Positions 1 to 8,515 of a stretch of 64,000 bases of DNA are shown here, one piece after another. How positions within the stretch are numbered: the first letter of the stretch is position 1; each line of letters starts with the position of its first letter. The position numbers and the translations under genes are program-made. The stretch is from positions 5,557,345 to 5,621,344 of the forward strand of contig NW_004454177.1 of assembly GCF_000283155.1 (NCBI RefSeq). The letters are read 5' to 3'. The notes beneath the pieces were generated by a model. The model was not told the origin of the DNA. It worked only from the letters and a program-made list of their open reading frames with translations, and did no database searches. Source of the DNA: Ceratotherium simum simum. Taxonomy: Eukaryota > Chordata > Mammalia > Perissodactyla > Rhinocerotidae.

Positions 1-547
1 AGGGGCTAGATGCATTGGGTGCCCAGTAACTATTTCAAAGGATGAGAATTTGCGGGTTCAAAAGGGAGTGGCCCTAAGGTTCGGAAAGACCAATGGCGAT
101 GCTTTTGGCCAGGGTATTTGAAAGGTCTCTACAAACTTTGCTGATTGGGTTTTGATGATCCGTTGGTACATTCAACTAATCCTGAAGACTGGGGATGATA
201 AGAACAGTGAAAATGTTGTAGAACTGGCCAAACGGCACAGACTTGTTGTAGCAATTGACCAGTAAAGTGGGTTCCCCGATCACTATGAACTTCAAGAGGG
301 CTTACCCAGGTAGGAATGATCCTTTCCAATAGGATCTTAGCCATGGAGGAGGCAGTGGCCTGTCTACATGGAAAAGCTTCAGTCCAATGATAAAACATGA
401 AAACCATTACCAAGACATACATACTCATGAGATCGGGATAGCTATATCAAATCCATTCACCAAACCTCAAATGGTCCATTTGGCAATTTAAAGTGCCCAG
501 GGGCAGTGTGAACCGTTTTCCTGGATTGTATTTTGGGAACACAATAA
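1..547 (-). pseudogene. Endogenous retrovirus integrase fragment (class I ERV pol)
   Basis: Minus-strand translation gives the catalytic-core half of a gammaretrovirus-like integrase. It has the HWTEAFPCRQATAS stretch, the HSDRGTHFTG motif and YHPQSSGLVE. These match the D,D-35-E catalytic fold, with Asp in SDRG and Glu in GLVE. The frame then runs on towards the window edge, so the C-terminal part is cut off at position 1. In-frame stops occur around positions 430-460 and 58-62, so the gene is dead. The N-terminal zinc-binding (HHCC) part and all upstream RNase H and reverse transcriptase sequence are missing. The reading abuts a host-like CEBPZ segment near position 547. It belongs to the same minus-strand provirus as the gag at 960-2601 and the LTR at 2856-3264. 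Class I assignment is by motif; the exact family is not known. Confidence 0.9.
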
Positions 548-803
548 CATCAAACCCAGATCCAACATTTTCCTATACAATGCTGCATAATATCAGTCTG
601 ATATCAGTGTCTGCTGAGAATTCTTTACTTGGAAAAGCAACATTAAAGCCTGCACTCTGGTATTAAAATTCACAATATGCAACACTTTAAACAGTGTGTC
701 AACCTGCTCCCTGATTTTGTCATCACTAGTCTGGACATAAAGGTACGCCATATTCACTCCTGTTAAAAGGGCACTAAGCATTTTTGATTCAATCTCTTTT
801 TTT
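548..803 (-). pseudogene. CEBPZ: CEBPZ-derived segment embedded in the provirus
   Basis: On the minus strand this stretch translates to an internal part of CEBPZ (CCAAT/enhancer-binding protein zeta, the mammalian Noc1-type ribosome-biogenesis protein). Recognisable blocks are ESKMLSALLTGVN, REQVDTLFKVLHIVNFNT, VQALMLLFQV and YYAALYRKMLD. About 85 codons are covered, with a TGA at about 594 and one extra codon just before it. Both ends stop abruptly: protease sequence on one side (about 804) and integrase on the other (about 547). There is no poly(A) tail, which on this strand would appear as poly(T) near 547. That argues against an ordinary L1-made processed pseudogene. The reading frame differs from both flanking viral frames. 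Identification is from memory of the CEBPZ protein and is strong; the origin is inference. Confidence 0.85.
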
Positions 804-940
804 GACTTGAGGTTTATTAAACACCCCCATGGTTTGAATTGTTTTAGTACTCTGAGGCACGGGCTGTTTAATAGTAGTGGGGTTGAACACTGAGAGTGTA
901 GCCCCAGCATCAATAAGGACGAAATTCCCTCCTAATCTGG
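804..940 (-). pseudogene. ERV protease N-terminal fragment
   Basis: The minus strand reads through a retroviral aspartic protease start. A glycine-rich lead-in is followed by VLIDAGATLSV, which corresponds to the active-site Asp-Thr/Ser-Gly motif, here DAG instead of DTG. About 25 further residues follow before the sequence switches to the CEBPZ-like segment near 804. The flap and C-terminal half of the protease are absent. It follows the nucleocapsid region in the expected gag-pro order. The Thr-to-Ala change would by itself damage catalysis. Confidence 0.75.
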
Positions 941-1204
941 GGAATTGTTTCTCCAAGCTGGTTTAGAGGAAGGATTGGGAACAGCCCCTGTGATTGCTCA
1001 GTCTCATCGCTGGGAAGCAGGAGGAGACTGGAAAGACTGGTTGGGCCACTGAAGACGCCTGGAGAATTTTAGTTTATATTAGTCTTTTTTCCAATGTCCT
1101 GGCTTCCTACAATAATGACAGAGGCTGAGAGGATTTTGCTTAGAAACCTCCATCTGTGAAGTTGGAGATTAAGGATTTTAATAGTAGAATTAATTTTAAA
1201 TTAA

Positions 1205-1231
1205 TTTAAAAGTGGAAAAAATTCCACTTTT
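1205..1231. repeat. Small perfect inverted repeat inside dead gag
   Basis: The arms AAAAGTGG and CCACTTTT flank an 8-nt A/T spacer and could form a short hairpin. They lie in an A/T-rich patch between capsid and nucleocapsid remnants. No function is suggested. Confidence 0.5.
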
Positions 1232-2315
1232 TCTTAGTAGAATCATCTAGGGTGCAGGCTAATTGGTTTGTCAAATTAACTAAGTCTGGAGTGGACACAG
1301 CTTCCCATTCTATTCTGGTTCTCTTAACCAAGAGAGAAAAGTCCTGGTTTAGCCCATTAATGAACATCGAGTTCAAGGCTAACCACATGGATTTGACATC
1401 CATAGTCAAATTCTCCTTAAGCAGAATTCTCCTTAAAGACAATTTGGAGTCGACTGTAATAGTCGTGTGCAGGTTCACTGGGTTTCTGAATGCAAGCCTG
1501 AATCTTATTCCAATCAACAGGGTTCAGGAAAGCCCTAGGGATTGCCAGGTAAGGTCGTTGAGCAATTGTCTGAGCCTGATCAAATAACAAGGCACAGGGT
1601 TGTTCTCTCATTTGCAGTTCTAGAAATTTTTCAGGATTGTCCCAATTAGCTGTTGTCATCCAGAGCTGAGCTTGGCTTTCGCCGAGGAGCATGTGAACTC
1701 GCTGGTATAAATCTGAGAAACCTCGTTGGTAAGTCTGGACAACTATACTAAATTCCTTGGCAAACCTATGAGAATCTTCAGTAACTCCAGGGAAATCTTT
1801 GATTACGGCTTGTAGTTTGGCCTTCGTCCAGGGGACATAGAGAATTAGAGGCTTAGCATTAGGGCCCTCAGAGAGTCTGTTCTCTGGGTTCTGTACAGGA
1901 GGAAGTAGGAGATGTTCGGAAAAAAGGGGAAATTCAGCCGGAAAGTTGGATGAGGAAGTGGAGGGTACAAAGGAGGTAGGGTAGGGCAGCAGGGGAAGAG
2001 AAAGTTAGTGCAGGAAAGTGAGGGGGTGAAGAGGCCTCTGACGCCTTTTTACCTTTTTTCAATTGTTTCTTTGCCTGGGTCAGTTTGGAAATGGTATTTT
2101 GTAAAGAGGCAATTTTAGAATACGGAATATGCTTGGAAGCCTCAAGACACCAATTGAAATAGGCATCCTATTCAGTTTATTTTAGAGCCACTGTCTTCAA
2201 GTTTAGTTCTGAGAAAAACAATTTTGGGGAGATTGAAGGTACCCCATAATTGCCATTGAAGTTCTAAATTATCTTTGGTTAGGTAGGTCCACTTAGTTAA
2301 AAATCTGCATGAGAG

Positions 2316-2513
2316 GGGTCAGCCTGGTGGCCTAGAGGTTAAGTTCAGTGTGCTTCACTTTGGCGGCCTGGGTTCGGTTCCTGGGGCTGGATCTACACTG
2401 CTCTGTTAGCGGCCATGCTGTGCTAGCAGCCCACATACTAAAAAATAGAGGAAGATTGGCACAGATGTTAGCTCAGAGTGAATCTTCCTCAGCAATAAAT
2501 GAATGAATGAATG
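2316..2513 (+). mobile_element. ERE-type tRNA-derived SINE inserted in ERV gag
   Basis: The element starts GGGTCAGCCTGGTGGCCTAG, followed by a B-box-like GGTTCGGTTCC, a GGCCATGCTGTG block and the GTTAGCTCAGAGTGAATC 3' module typical of equine SINEs. It ends in an (AATG)n tail. It is flanked by a target-site duplication of about 10 bp (TGCATGAGAG at 2306, TGCATGAGGA at 2514). It lies inside the matrix region of the minus-strand provirus, so it arrived after the provirus. It is more diverged than the GGCCGGCCC-headed copies elsewhere in the window, suggesting an older subfamily. Confidence 0.85.
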
Positions 2514-2855
2514 TGCATGAGGAGGGACCTTTGTTTTTAAACATAACTGGCTGGGGTCCCTGAAGGAGGGCCATCCTGGGAGTGTTTAGAGGATTGGGAT
2601 CCCATAATCTTAATTTAGAAGTTCAGAAAAACAAATGAGTACTCACCAAAAGGATGAGGCCTTCAAAAAAATAGATCCCGAATAAAGTCAGAGAGCTTGA
2701 CCAAAAAGAGGGGGCTCGAAGCCGAGAGGAGACTTATAGAACTGAAAGGAAAAAACCTCACGGAAGCAGAGAGCACAAAGTAGGTACCACACATGATTCT
2801 GGGGGTTGCTGGTTCCTCAGGTGTTTGTCTGCTTTGGGTCCCTTTGTGGTTGGCA

Positions 2856-3264
2856 TGAAATGTCAACCTTAAAAATGCAATACCAAGTTCTTTAGCTAGC
2901 CGAAATGACTTTATTCAGGCATAGCAGAGGAATTGCAATTTGAGACAAGCGAACTATGGTGAACCACAGGCAAGTCTGAGGAGACAAAGAGAAGGTCAGC
3001 TTTTATTAGGTTTTATGAGGAAATTGGGGAGGGCTGTGGCAGTTTTTCATTGACTACAAGTGGTGGGCAGCTGGTGGTTGCTGAGTCAGAAAGAAAGTTT
3101 TTTTTCTTCCTGCTGGGGTCTGCAAGCTGCGGTGAGTGGTATGGGTATGAGAGCCCTCCTTCATGGCTTCCTGACTCCATTTTGATTTAGGTTTCCTTTG
3201 TTCACTTTCACAATGTAACTGGGGGCCCTCCAGGACCAGTTCAACTGACCCCATCTCATCAACA
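2856..3264 (-). mobile_element. 5' LTR of the minus-strand endogenous retrovirus
   Basis: On the minus strand the element begins TGTTGATGAGATGGGG (3264) and ends TTGACATTTCA (2856), the TG...CA form of an LTR of about 409 bp. A TATA-like CCTAATAAAAG lies near 3010. An AATAAA poly(A) signal lies near 2917-2912, about 60 nt before the end, as expected for R-U5. The ERV leader and gag follow immediately downstream on the minus strand. I could not identify the tRNA that matches the primer-binding site, so edges and family need alignment. Confidence 0.7.
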
Positions 3265-3278
3265 GAGTGGTTAAGAGT

Positions 3279-3733
3279 TGTCTTTCAGGGACTGAGATCC
3301 CTTGTCCAGCTCAGGCTGGTTGAGACCATCAACGCCTCAACTGGGCCTGTGCAAATACTTGATAAGTGACCTTTTTGACGTCAAGGACTAAAAACTTCAC
3401 CATCAGATCATGGTAACGCCACTATTTTGTGAACATGCATCCTATGAAGAGGCATGAAGCTTGATGACATTTGTACAGATCATCAATGACCTCACTTCTC
3501 CTTACTTCTAATCATCTATCTCCACACTTCAGACTGCCCTGCCCTTCCTCCCATAAATTGTGCCTCAAGCCCTGGATTGGGGAGACAGATCTGAGGGCAC
3601 ATGTCCCCTGTCTCCTTGCAGATCCATCTCACAAAATAAAGCTACATTTCTATTCCCAAAAGCTGATGCCATAATAATTGGCTTTTTTATGCACACTGGG
3701 TAAGAGAATCCCAATATTGTGTGGTAGCAACAA
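3279..3733 (+). mobile_element. LTR-like element in the opposite orientation
   Basis: This piece starts TGTCTTTCAGGG and ends near ATTGTGTGGTAGCAACA. It has an AATAAA signal at 3635-3640, followed by a typical U5-like tail (AATTGGCTTTTTTATGCACA). It looks like a solo class I LTR on the + strand and lies 15 bp outside the minus-strand LTR. The family is not identified. It encodes no gene. Confidence 0.5.
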
Positions 3734-3737
3734 CACT

Positions 3738-3925
3738 ACAAACAACCATGAACAAAAATAACGTGCTCTTTGATGGTATATAGCCACTCTGTACACCCCA
3801 CTTCTTTGGTGCCCTTCCCTCCTTGGGGAAGGAATGCCCCAGGCTGTATGGTCCTCAAATTTGGCTCATAATAAACTCACCCCAATTTTGATTTATAGAT
3901 TGGTTATGGATTATTTGTGTCAAGA
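3738..3925 (+). repeat. Second LTR-like or repeat remnant with poly(A) signal
   Basis: A stretch of about 190 bp contains AATAAA at 3870-3875 and a T/A-rich end resembling the R-U5 end of an LTR. It directly follows the + strand LTR-like element. It may be part of the same composite or an unrelated older LTR. Confidence 0.3.
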
Positions 3926-4392
3926 AGACAAATGACCCAGTTTCTTTAAATTTAAATGGCAAGGAAATAAAAAAGAGATGAAGGGGAACCTACAGATTAA
4001 AAGGAATTTAGGAAACATATGGATCAATTGCAAATTTTGGTCCATATGTTTGGTCCTTATTTGGACCCTAATTCAAATAAACAAACTGTAAAAACATTCT
4101 ATACCATTTATGAGATAATTGGAAATTTAAACACTGGATATTTGATACTTAGGAAATGTCAATTCTTTTTAGGTGTGATAATGGTATGAAAGTTATATTT
4201 ATGGCTGAAATGATATGATGTCTTCAATTTGTTCAAAATAATATTGGATGGGTGGGTGAAGGTATAAATGGAAAAAGGTTGACCATGGGTTGATGGTAAT
4301 GGGGCTGGGTCATAGGTACCTAGGGTTCATTATACTATTGTCTACTTTTGTGTGTGTTTGAAATTTTCCATAGTAAAAAGCTAAAGAAAAAA
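3926..4392 (+). mobile_element. L1M-type LINE 3' end fragment
   Basis: The sequence matches the mammalian L1M 3' UTR pattern by recall. A 'datum' style stretch (TTAGGTGTGATAATGGTATG) is followed by GGTTCATTATACTATT and GAAATTTTCCATAGTAAAAAG at the end. It is diverged and non-coding. Confidence 0.6.
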
Positions 4393-4484
4393 TTTCCTTT
4401 GACTTTGTGGGACTTTGTGTGAACCCGTGGGAAGAATTTTGGATTTAGATACAGAATCTTCAGAATGAGCCCTAGTTCTACCAT

Positions 4485-4770
4485 TTATTTTGTGGCAAGA
4501 GTGAGCTGGGTAGCTGGGTAAATCACTTCATATCTGTCATCCTCATTTTCTTCATCTGTAACATAGAGTAGAGAATCAAATGATACAATGGGTATTCAAA
4601 TGCTTTGCAAAGAGCTTTGCAAAAGTTCTGGTATCCACTGACTATGAGTTCTTTGAAGTCAGATATGGCATCTTCTAATATTTTTTCAGCACTATGTTAA
4701 GCATATAACAGGTGCTTGATAAGTGTTTAGCTTCAGTTTTCTTATTCTATTAAATTATTATTTATTAAAT
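4485..4770 (+). mobile_element. MIR SINE
   Basis: MIR core pieces are visible: TGGGTAAATCACTTCATATC, CCTCATTTTCTTCATCTGTA and the end CAGGTGCTTGATAAGTGTTTAG. This is an old, diverged copy in the intergenic region. An (AATG)n patch follows at about 4770-4783. Confidence 0.65.
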
Positions 4771-5164
4771 GAATGAATGAATGGGTACATCCCAAAGTCT
4801 AGGTTTCAGACTCCAAGGTTTCAGGATCATTCTTGATCATTCATTCAATAATTAAGACTTATGATGAATGAATGAAAGTAGGAGACACATTCTGGCAATT
4901 ATTATTTAATATGTTACATTATACATATTCAAGTAGAACCTATTATATATATTATAGGTTATATTTGCTCCCCTCCTTTCATGATGGCTCCTAGGCTGAA
5001 AACAGTGGAGGTGGGAAGCTCTTGTTCAATGTAGATTTTTCAATCATGGAGATAATCTTCACTTAGAAACAAAAATAAGCAAAGTTAAAGCTGGGACTGA
5101 GTTCTTGGTCTTCCCTCTTGGAGCTTCTTTGGGTTCCACCAGAGGGAGCTTCATGCTGCTTAGC

Positions 5165-5760
5165 TTCACTGAGGTGTGGGGTACACAGGAGACTATTCAG
5201 TAAGTATGCATTCACTCATTTAGCAGGTGCGCACTCAGTGTCTACTCTGTGCCTAGCAGTTTTAGGTGTTGAGGATACAGAGATGAATAGGACCTGAACC
5301 CTGCCCTCAAGGGACTCAGTCTAGAGCGGAGACAGACATGTAAACAAGTAATGATGGCATAGTGCAGCAAGGCCATTATAAAGGTGTCACAAGGTGTAAG
5401 GGAACTATTAACTCTGGCTCCAGGGGTCAGGGAAGCCGTCACAGAATGTGAGTTTTAACTTTGAAAGACAAATAAGAATTCATCAGGTGGACAAAGTAGA
5501 CAGAATCACATGTACAGATACATGTGTGGGGGTAAGAACAAGCATGGGATCAGTTTGGCATGGCTAGGAATAAGGTTCAAGGAGCACGAAGAGGGGCTGG
5601 AAAGTTGGCAGGGGCCAGATCATGAAAGGCCTTCATCCATGAGAAGAGAAGAGTCACTTAATGTATACGTCCAACTCATGAGAGATCTTAAAGTAAACTC
5701 TAGGAGGGCTTATACCCTTATCCTAGTTATGCACAAAAGAGTTTCTTAGTTTTTTTAGTT
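5165..5760 (-). mobile_element. L2 LINE fragment (antisense)
   Basis: Patterns such as GCCCTCAAGGGACTCAGTCT and GGGGCCAGATCATGAAAGGC recur in the other minus-strand L2 pieces of this window (35640, 38340, 48200). No ORF survives. Confidence 0.5.
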
Positions 5761-5794
5761 TTTTGTCTTTTAAAGCCTCCTCAGGCACCATTCA

Positions 5795-5845
5795 CACACT
5801 TCACAAGATCATCATTACACATTTTCACAAGATCATCATTCTCGT
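5795..5845. repeat. Short direct repeat
   Basis: The string TTCACAAGATCATCATT occurs twice, with starts about 26 bp apart. It is probably a small local duplication in intergenic sequence. The following stretch to about 6590 shows no gene or recognisable repeat. Confidence 0.5.
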
Positions 5846-6599
5846 GATTGTATAATCAATGCCCAGTTTGGTCCCCCACTTTCTCACTTTCTTTGGATTT
5901 GATCTACTTGACTTTTAAATGTGTCCAAAAATCAAACTCACTCTCAGAAGCATGAAGATTTGCCATGGCAAAGGATCTCAAAATAAACTGTGGTTCAAGC
6001 TTCTACAACAATTCCAAAAGAGTTATTCTGAAATGTTTGGGATAATGTCAGCATCATTAGAATATAAGCTTACACTCAAGGAGACAGCTCTAAATGATAA
6101 TTTTTGCTCCTTAAAAGAAAGACAGTTACTGCTAGTGTAGCTCAACAGACATTGACGCTCAGAGGGCATATGACACTGGAACAGACTGGAAGAAAACAGC
6201 AATGTGGCTGAGACTTTCCCCTGAGTCTTCCCCTTTCTGAAGGTGGGGGTGGACCCCCCACTGGGCTGGGCAGGAGTGCTTTCCCTCTTTCGCTCTGACT
6301 CACCTGAGAAGACTCACATCCTGTTTGCCTGGACAAGCGGCGGGTTGCTCTTTCCACCCAGAAATGCTTCTGAGCTGACAGGTCCAACCTGCTTGTTCCC
6401 TTGAAGGCATCAGGCCTCAATGGGAAACGGACAGGAGGACAGAGAGGCTGAAATGCCTTAGCTAACTCAGCACCTTTTTCTTCTCAGCGTTCACCAGATA
6501 AGAGAAAAAGTGGTTCTGAGGCTTGTGGCCTCTGGAGGGTTTCTGAGTAAGACTGAATTTTAAGGATGAAGCGTTTTAATCTGAACAGGGGACTCAGAA

Positions 6600-6690
6600 T
6601 ATAAAGGGCTGGAAGGGTCCTTAGAAGTCACCTGGTCTAATCCCCTCATTTTATAAATGCAGAAACTGAGGACCCAAGAGTTTAAAATAA
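6600..6690 (+). repeat. MIR/L2-like ancient repeat remnant
   Basis: The stretch GGTCTAATCCCCTCATTTTATAAATGCAGAAACTGAGGACC resembles a common mammalian-wide repeat core. It is immediately followed by a small DNA transposon. Confidence 0.4.
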
Positions 6691-6830
6691 GGTGACCCTA
6701 CATTCCAGTGTCTCTGAGATGGTCCTGGTTTATGCCTGTTTTTCCAGTGTAAATATCAATAATACCACTTTCACTCTCAAAGTGTCCCAGTTTGGTGATA
6801 AATTATATGGTCACCCACACTCTACCTTAA
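6691..6830. mobile_element. Small DNA transposon with inverted ends
   Basis: The two ends read AAGGTGACCCTACATTCC and TTATATGGTCACCC, which are approximate inverted repeats of GGTGACC. The inner sequence (GGTCCTGGTTTATGCCTGTT ... AAAGTGTCCCAGTTTGG) is internally self-complementary in the style of a non-autonomous MITE of a known mammalian family. The exact name is not recalled. Confidence 0.55.
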
Positions 6831-7514
6831 GAGGAAAGAGAGGCTATCCATAGGCGGAGAACAGTGAACAGGAATGTTAGGGGAAAAAACTGTATGAAAA
6901 AGGCTTAAAGGTGAAAATCAGAATGAATTTAGCATGTCAGATCTCTTTTTCAGTGATTCTCTTGCTAAATGACATTTTCTTTCATAGAGTTTTTGCTTCT
7001 CAAGACAAAATAGAGAGTAATAAATATAAATGTAAAAATCTTGGTTAATTTGGAATTTCTTATTACTAGTACTATGGTTAAATTCTGTTTGGCTGTTACA
7101 AACTACTATAAATCATTCACATAAAAATACTGAAGAAACAAACCAGATTAGGGAAAAAACTCAAAATGAGAGTGGCTTTTTGGTGAAAGAATAACCTGCC
7201 TTTGGTTTTGTCAAGGAGGAAGAATTTTTAATTGAAACTTATGTTTCTGCCATTATCCTGAAAGTACTCACTTCTGCTAACCCAAGATCAGCTTACTGAA
7301 CACCAACATGGTGTCAAGTACCGTGTTTGATCCATGAGAGAGGGCACTTCTTTTCTCAAAGCTGATAGACTTTTAATGACCATATCTGTTTCAATGAACT
7401 ATTACAAATATTTTATAAGAATGTCACGTCTGTCTTGGGGTTTGGAATTCTCTGTGTTCCAGTGTACCTTCATTAAAAGGTCAGGTCATCGGTGTAGAGA
7501 CTCCACCTTTTTTT
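6831..7514. other. Intergenic, nothing recognised
   Basis: A/T-rich sequence with no exon, RNA gene or clear repeat that I can support. Confidence 0.4.
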
Positions 7515-7845
7515 AGTCAAGTTTTTATTCACGTACCTATAGAAGAGTGTACAAATCAGAAGTGTGCAGCCTGATGAATTTTCACAAAGTGAACATACCC
7601 TTGTAACAAGCACCAAGTTGGAGAAATAGCAGTTCAACAGCCCCAGAAGTCACCATTGTGCCCCCTCCTGGTCACTATCCTCACCCTAAGGATAATGACT
7701 ATCCTACCTGTTACCACCACAGATTAGTTTTGCCAGTTGTTGAACTCAGTACAAATGAAATCATATAGAGAATATTCCTAGAGTTTTAAAAACATGTAAA
7801 TTCATTGTCGATATTTACAGAGTGATTTCACCAAAAAACTCCAGA
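7515..7845 (-). mobile_element. L1M 3' UTR fragment (antisense)
   Basis: The stretch TTTTTATTCACGTACC ... GTGCAGCCTGATGAATTTTC ... CCAGAAGTCACCATTGTGCC reads as the complement of an L1M 3' region. The same module recurs at 33850-34100. Non-coding. Confidence 0.5.
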
Positions 7846-7861
7846 GTTTTTCTTTTAAAAA

Positions 7862-8303
7862 AGATGTGACAGCAGACAGAGAAAGACAAATGCTGTATGA
7901 TCTCACTTTTACATAGAATTCAAAAAAAACCCCAACTCACAGATACGGAGAACAGGTTGGTGGTTGCCAGAGGCAGGGGTTAGGGGGTGGGGGAAATGAG
8001 TGAAGGGGTTCAAAAGGTACAAACTTCCAGTTTTAAAATAAATAAGTCCTGGGATATAATGTACAGCCTGGCAACTATAGTTAACAATACTGTATTGCAT
8101 ATTTGAAAGTTGCTAAGAGAGTAGATCTTAAAAGTTCTTATCACAAGGGAACAAAAAAATTTGTAACTATGTTTGGTGACAGATGTTGACTAGACTTATG
8201 GTGATCATTTAGCAATACATATAAATATGGAATCATTATGTTGTACACCTGAAACTAATATAACATTATATGTCAGTTATATCTCAATAAAAAAATTAAA
8301 AAA
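7862..8303 (+). mobile_element. L1MA-type LINE 3' end with target-site duplication
   Basis: The sequence carries the familiar L1 3' end: ATGCTGTATGATCTCACTTT, GGTGGTTGCCAGAGGCAGGG, ATGTTGTACACCTGAAACTA and a poly(A) tail. AAGATGTGACAG at 7862 is repeated as AAGATGTGACAGG after the tail at about 8306, giving a target-site duplication. It is a 5'-truncated insertion inside older L1-derived DNA. Confidence 0.75.
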
Positions 8304-8515
8304 AAAGATGTGACAGGATCCTTGTGGAGATACAAATGTTCTGTATTTTGACTGGATTAATTTCAATATCCTGGTTATGCTATTGCACTAGAGTTTTGCA
8401 AGATGTTACCATTGGGAGAAACTGAGTAAAGGGTACAGGGGATCTTTCTGTATTATTTCTTACAGCTGCATGTGAATCTACAAGTATCTTAAAATAAAAA
8501 GTTTAATTAAAAATA
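8304..8515 (+). mobile_element. L1M 3' end fragment
   Basis: The stretch TGACTGGATTAATTTCAATA through AGTATCTTAAAATAAAAAG is an L1M-type 3' terminus. It provided part of the target for the younger L1 just upstream. Confidence 0.5.

Larger units (their letters stand above)
960..2601 (-). pseudogene. ERV gag pseudogene (matrix-capsid-nucleocapsid)
   Basis: The minus strand carries a degenerate gammaretrovirus-like gag. It starts at an ATG around 2601 with an MGSQSS amino terminus, giving the Gly-2 expected for myristoylation. A premature stop follows after about 25 codons. The capsid region is readable at about 1692-1206 in two frames that overlap at 1417-1517. The frame break coincides with a near-duplicate of about 16 bp at 1411-1440. 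The nucleocapsid shows a zinc knuckle at about 1085-1130 (CHYCRKPGHWKKD, then a stop where the last Cys should be). A SINE at 2316-2513 interrupts the matrix region. Proline-rich sequence between matrix and capsid is broken by stops. Non-functional. Confidence 0.85.

Noticed and set aside
1252..1587. 111-codon + strand ORF
   Set aside because: It is the antisense shadow of the minus-strand gag capsid region.
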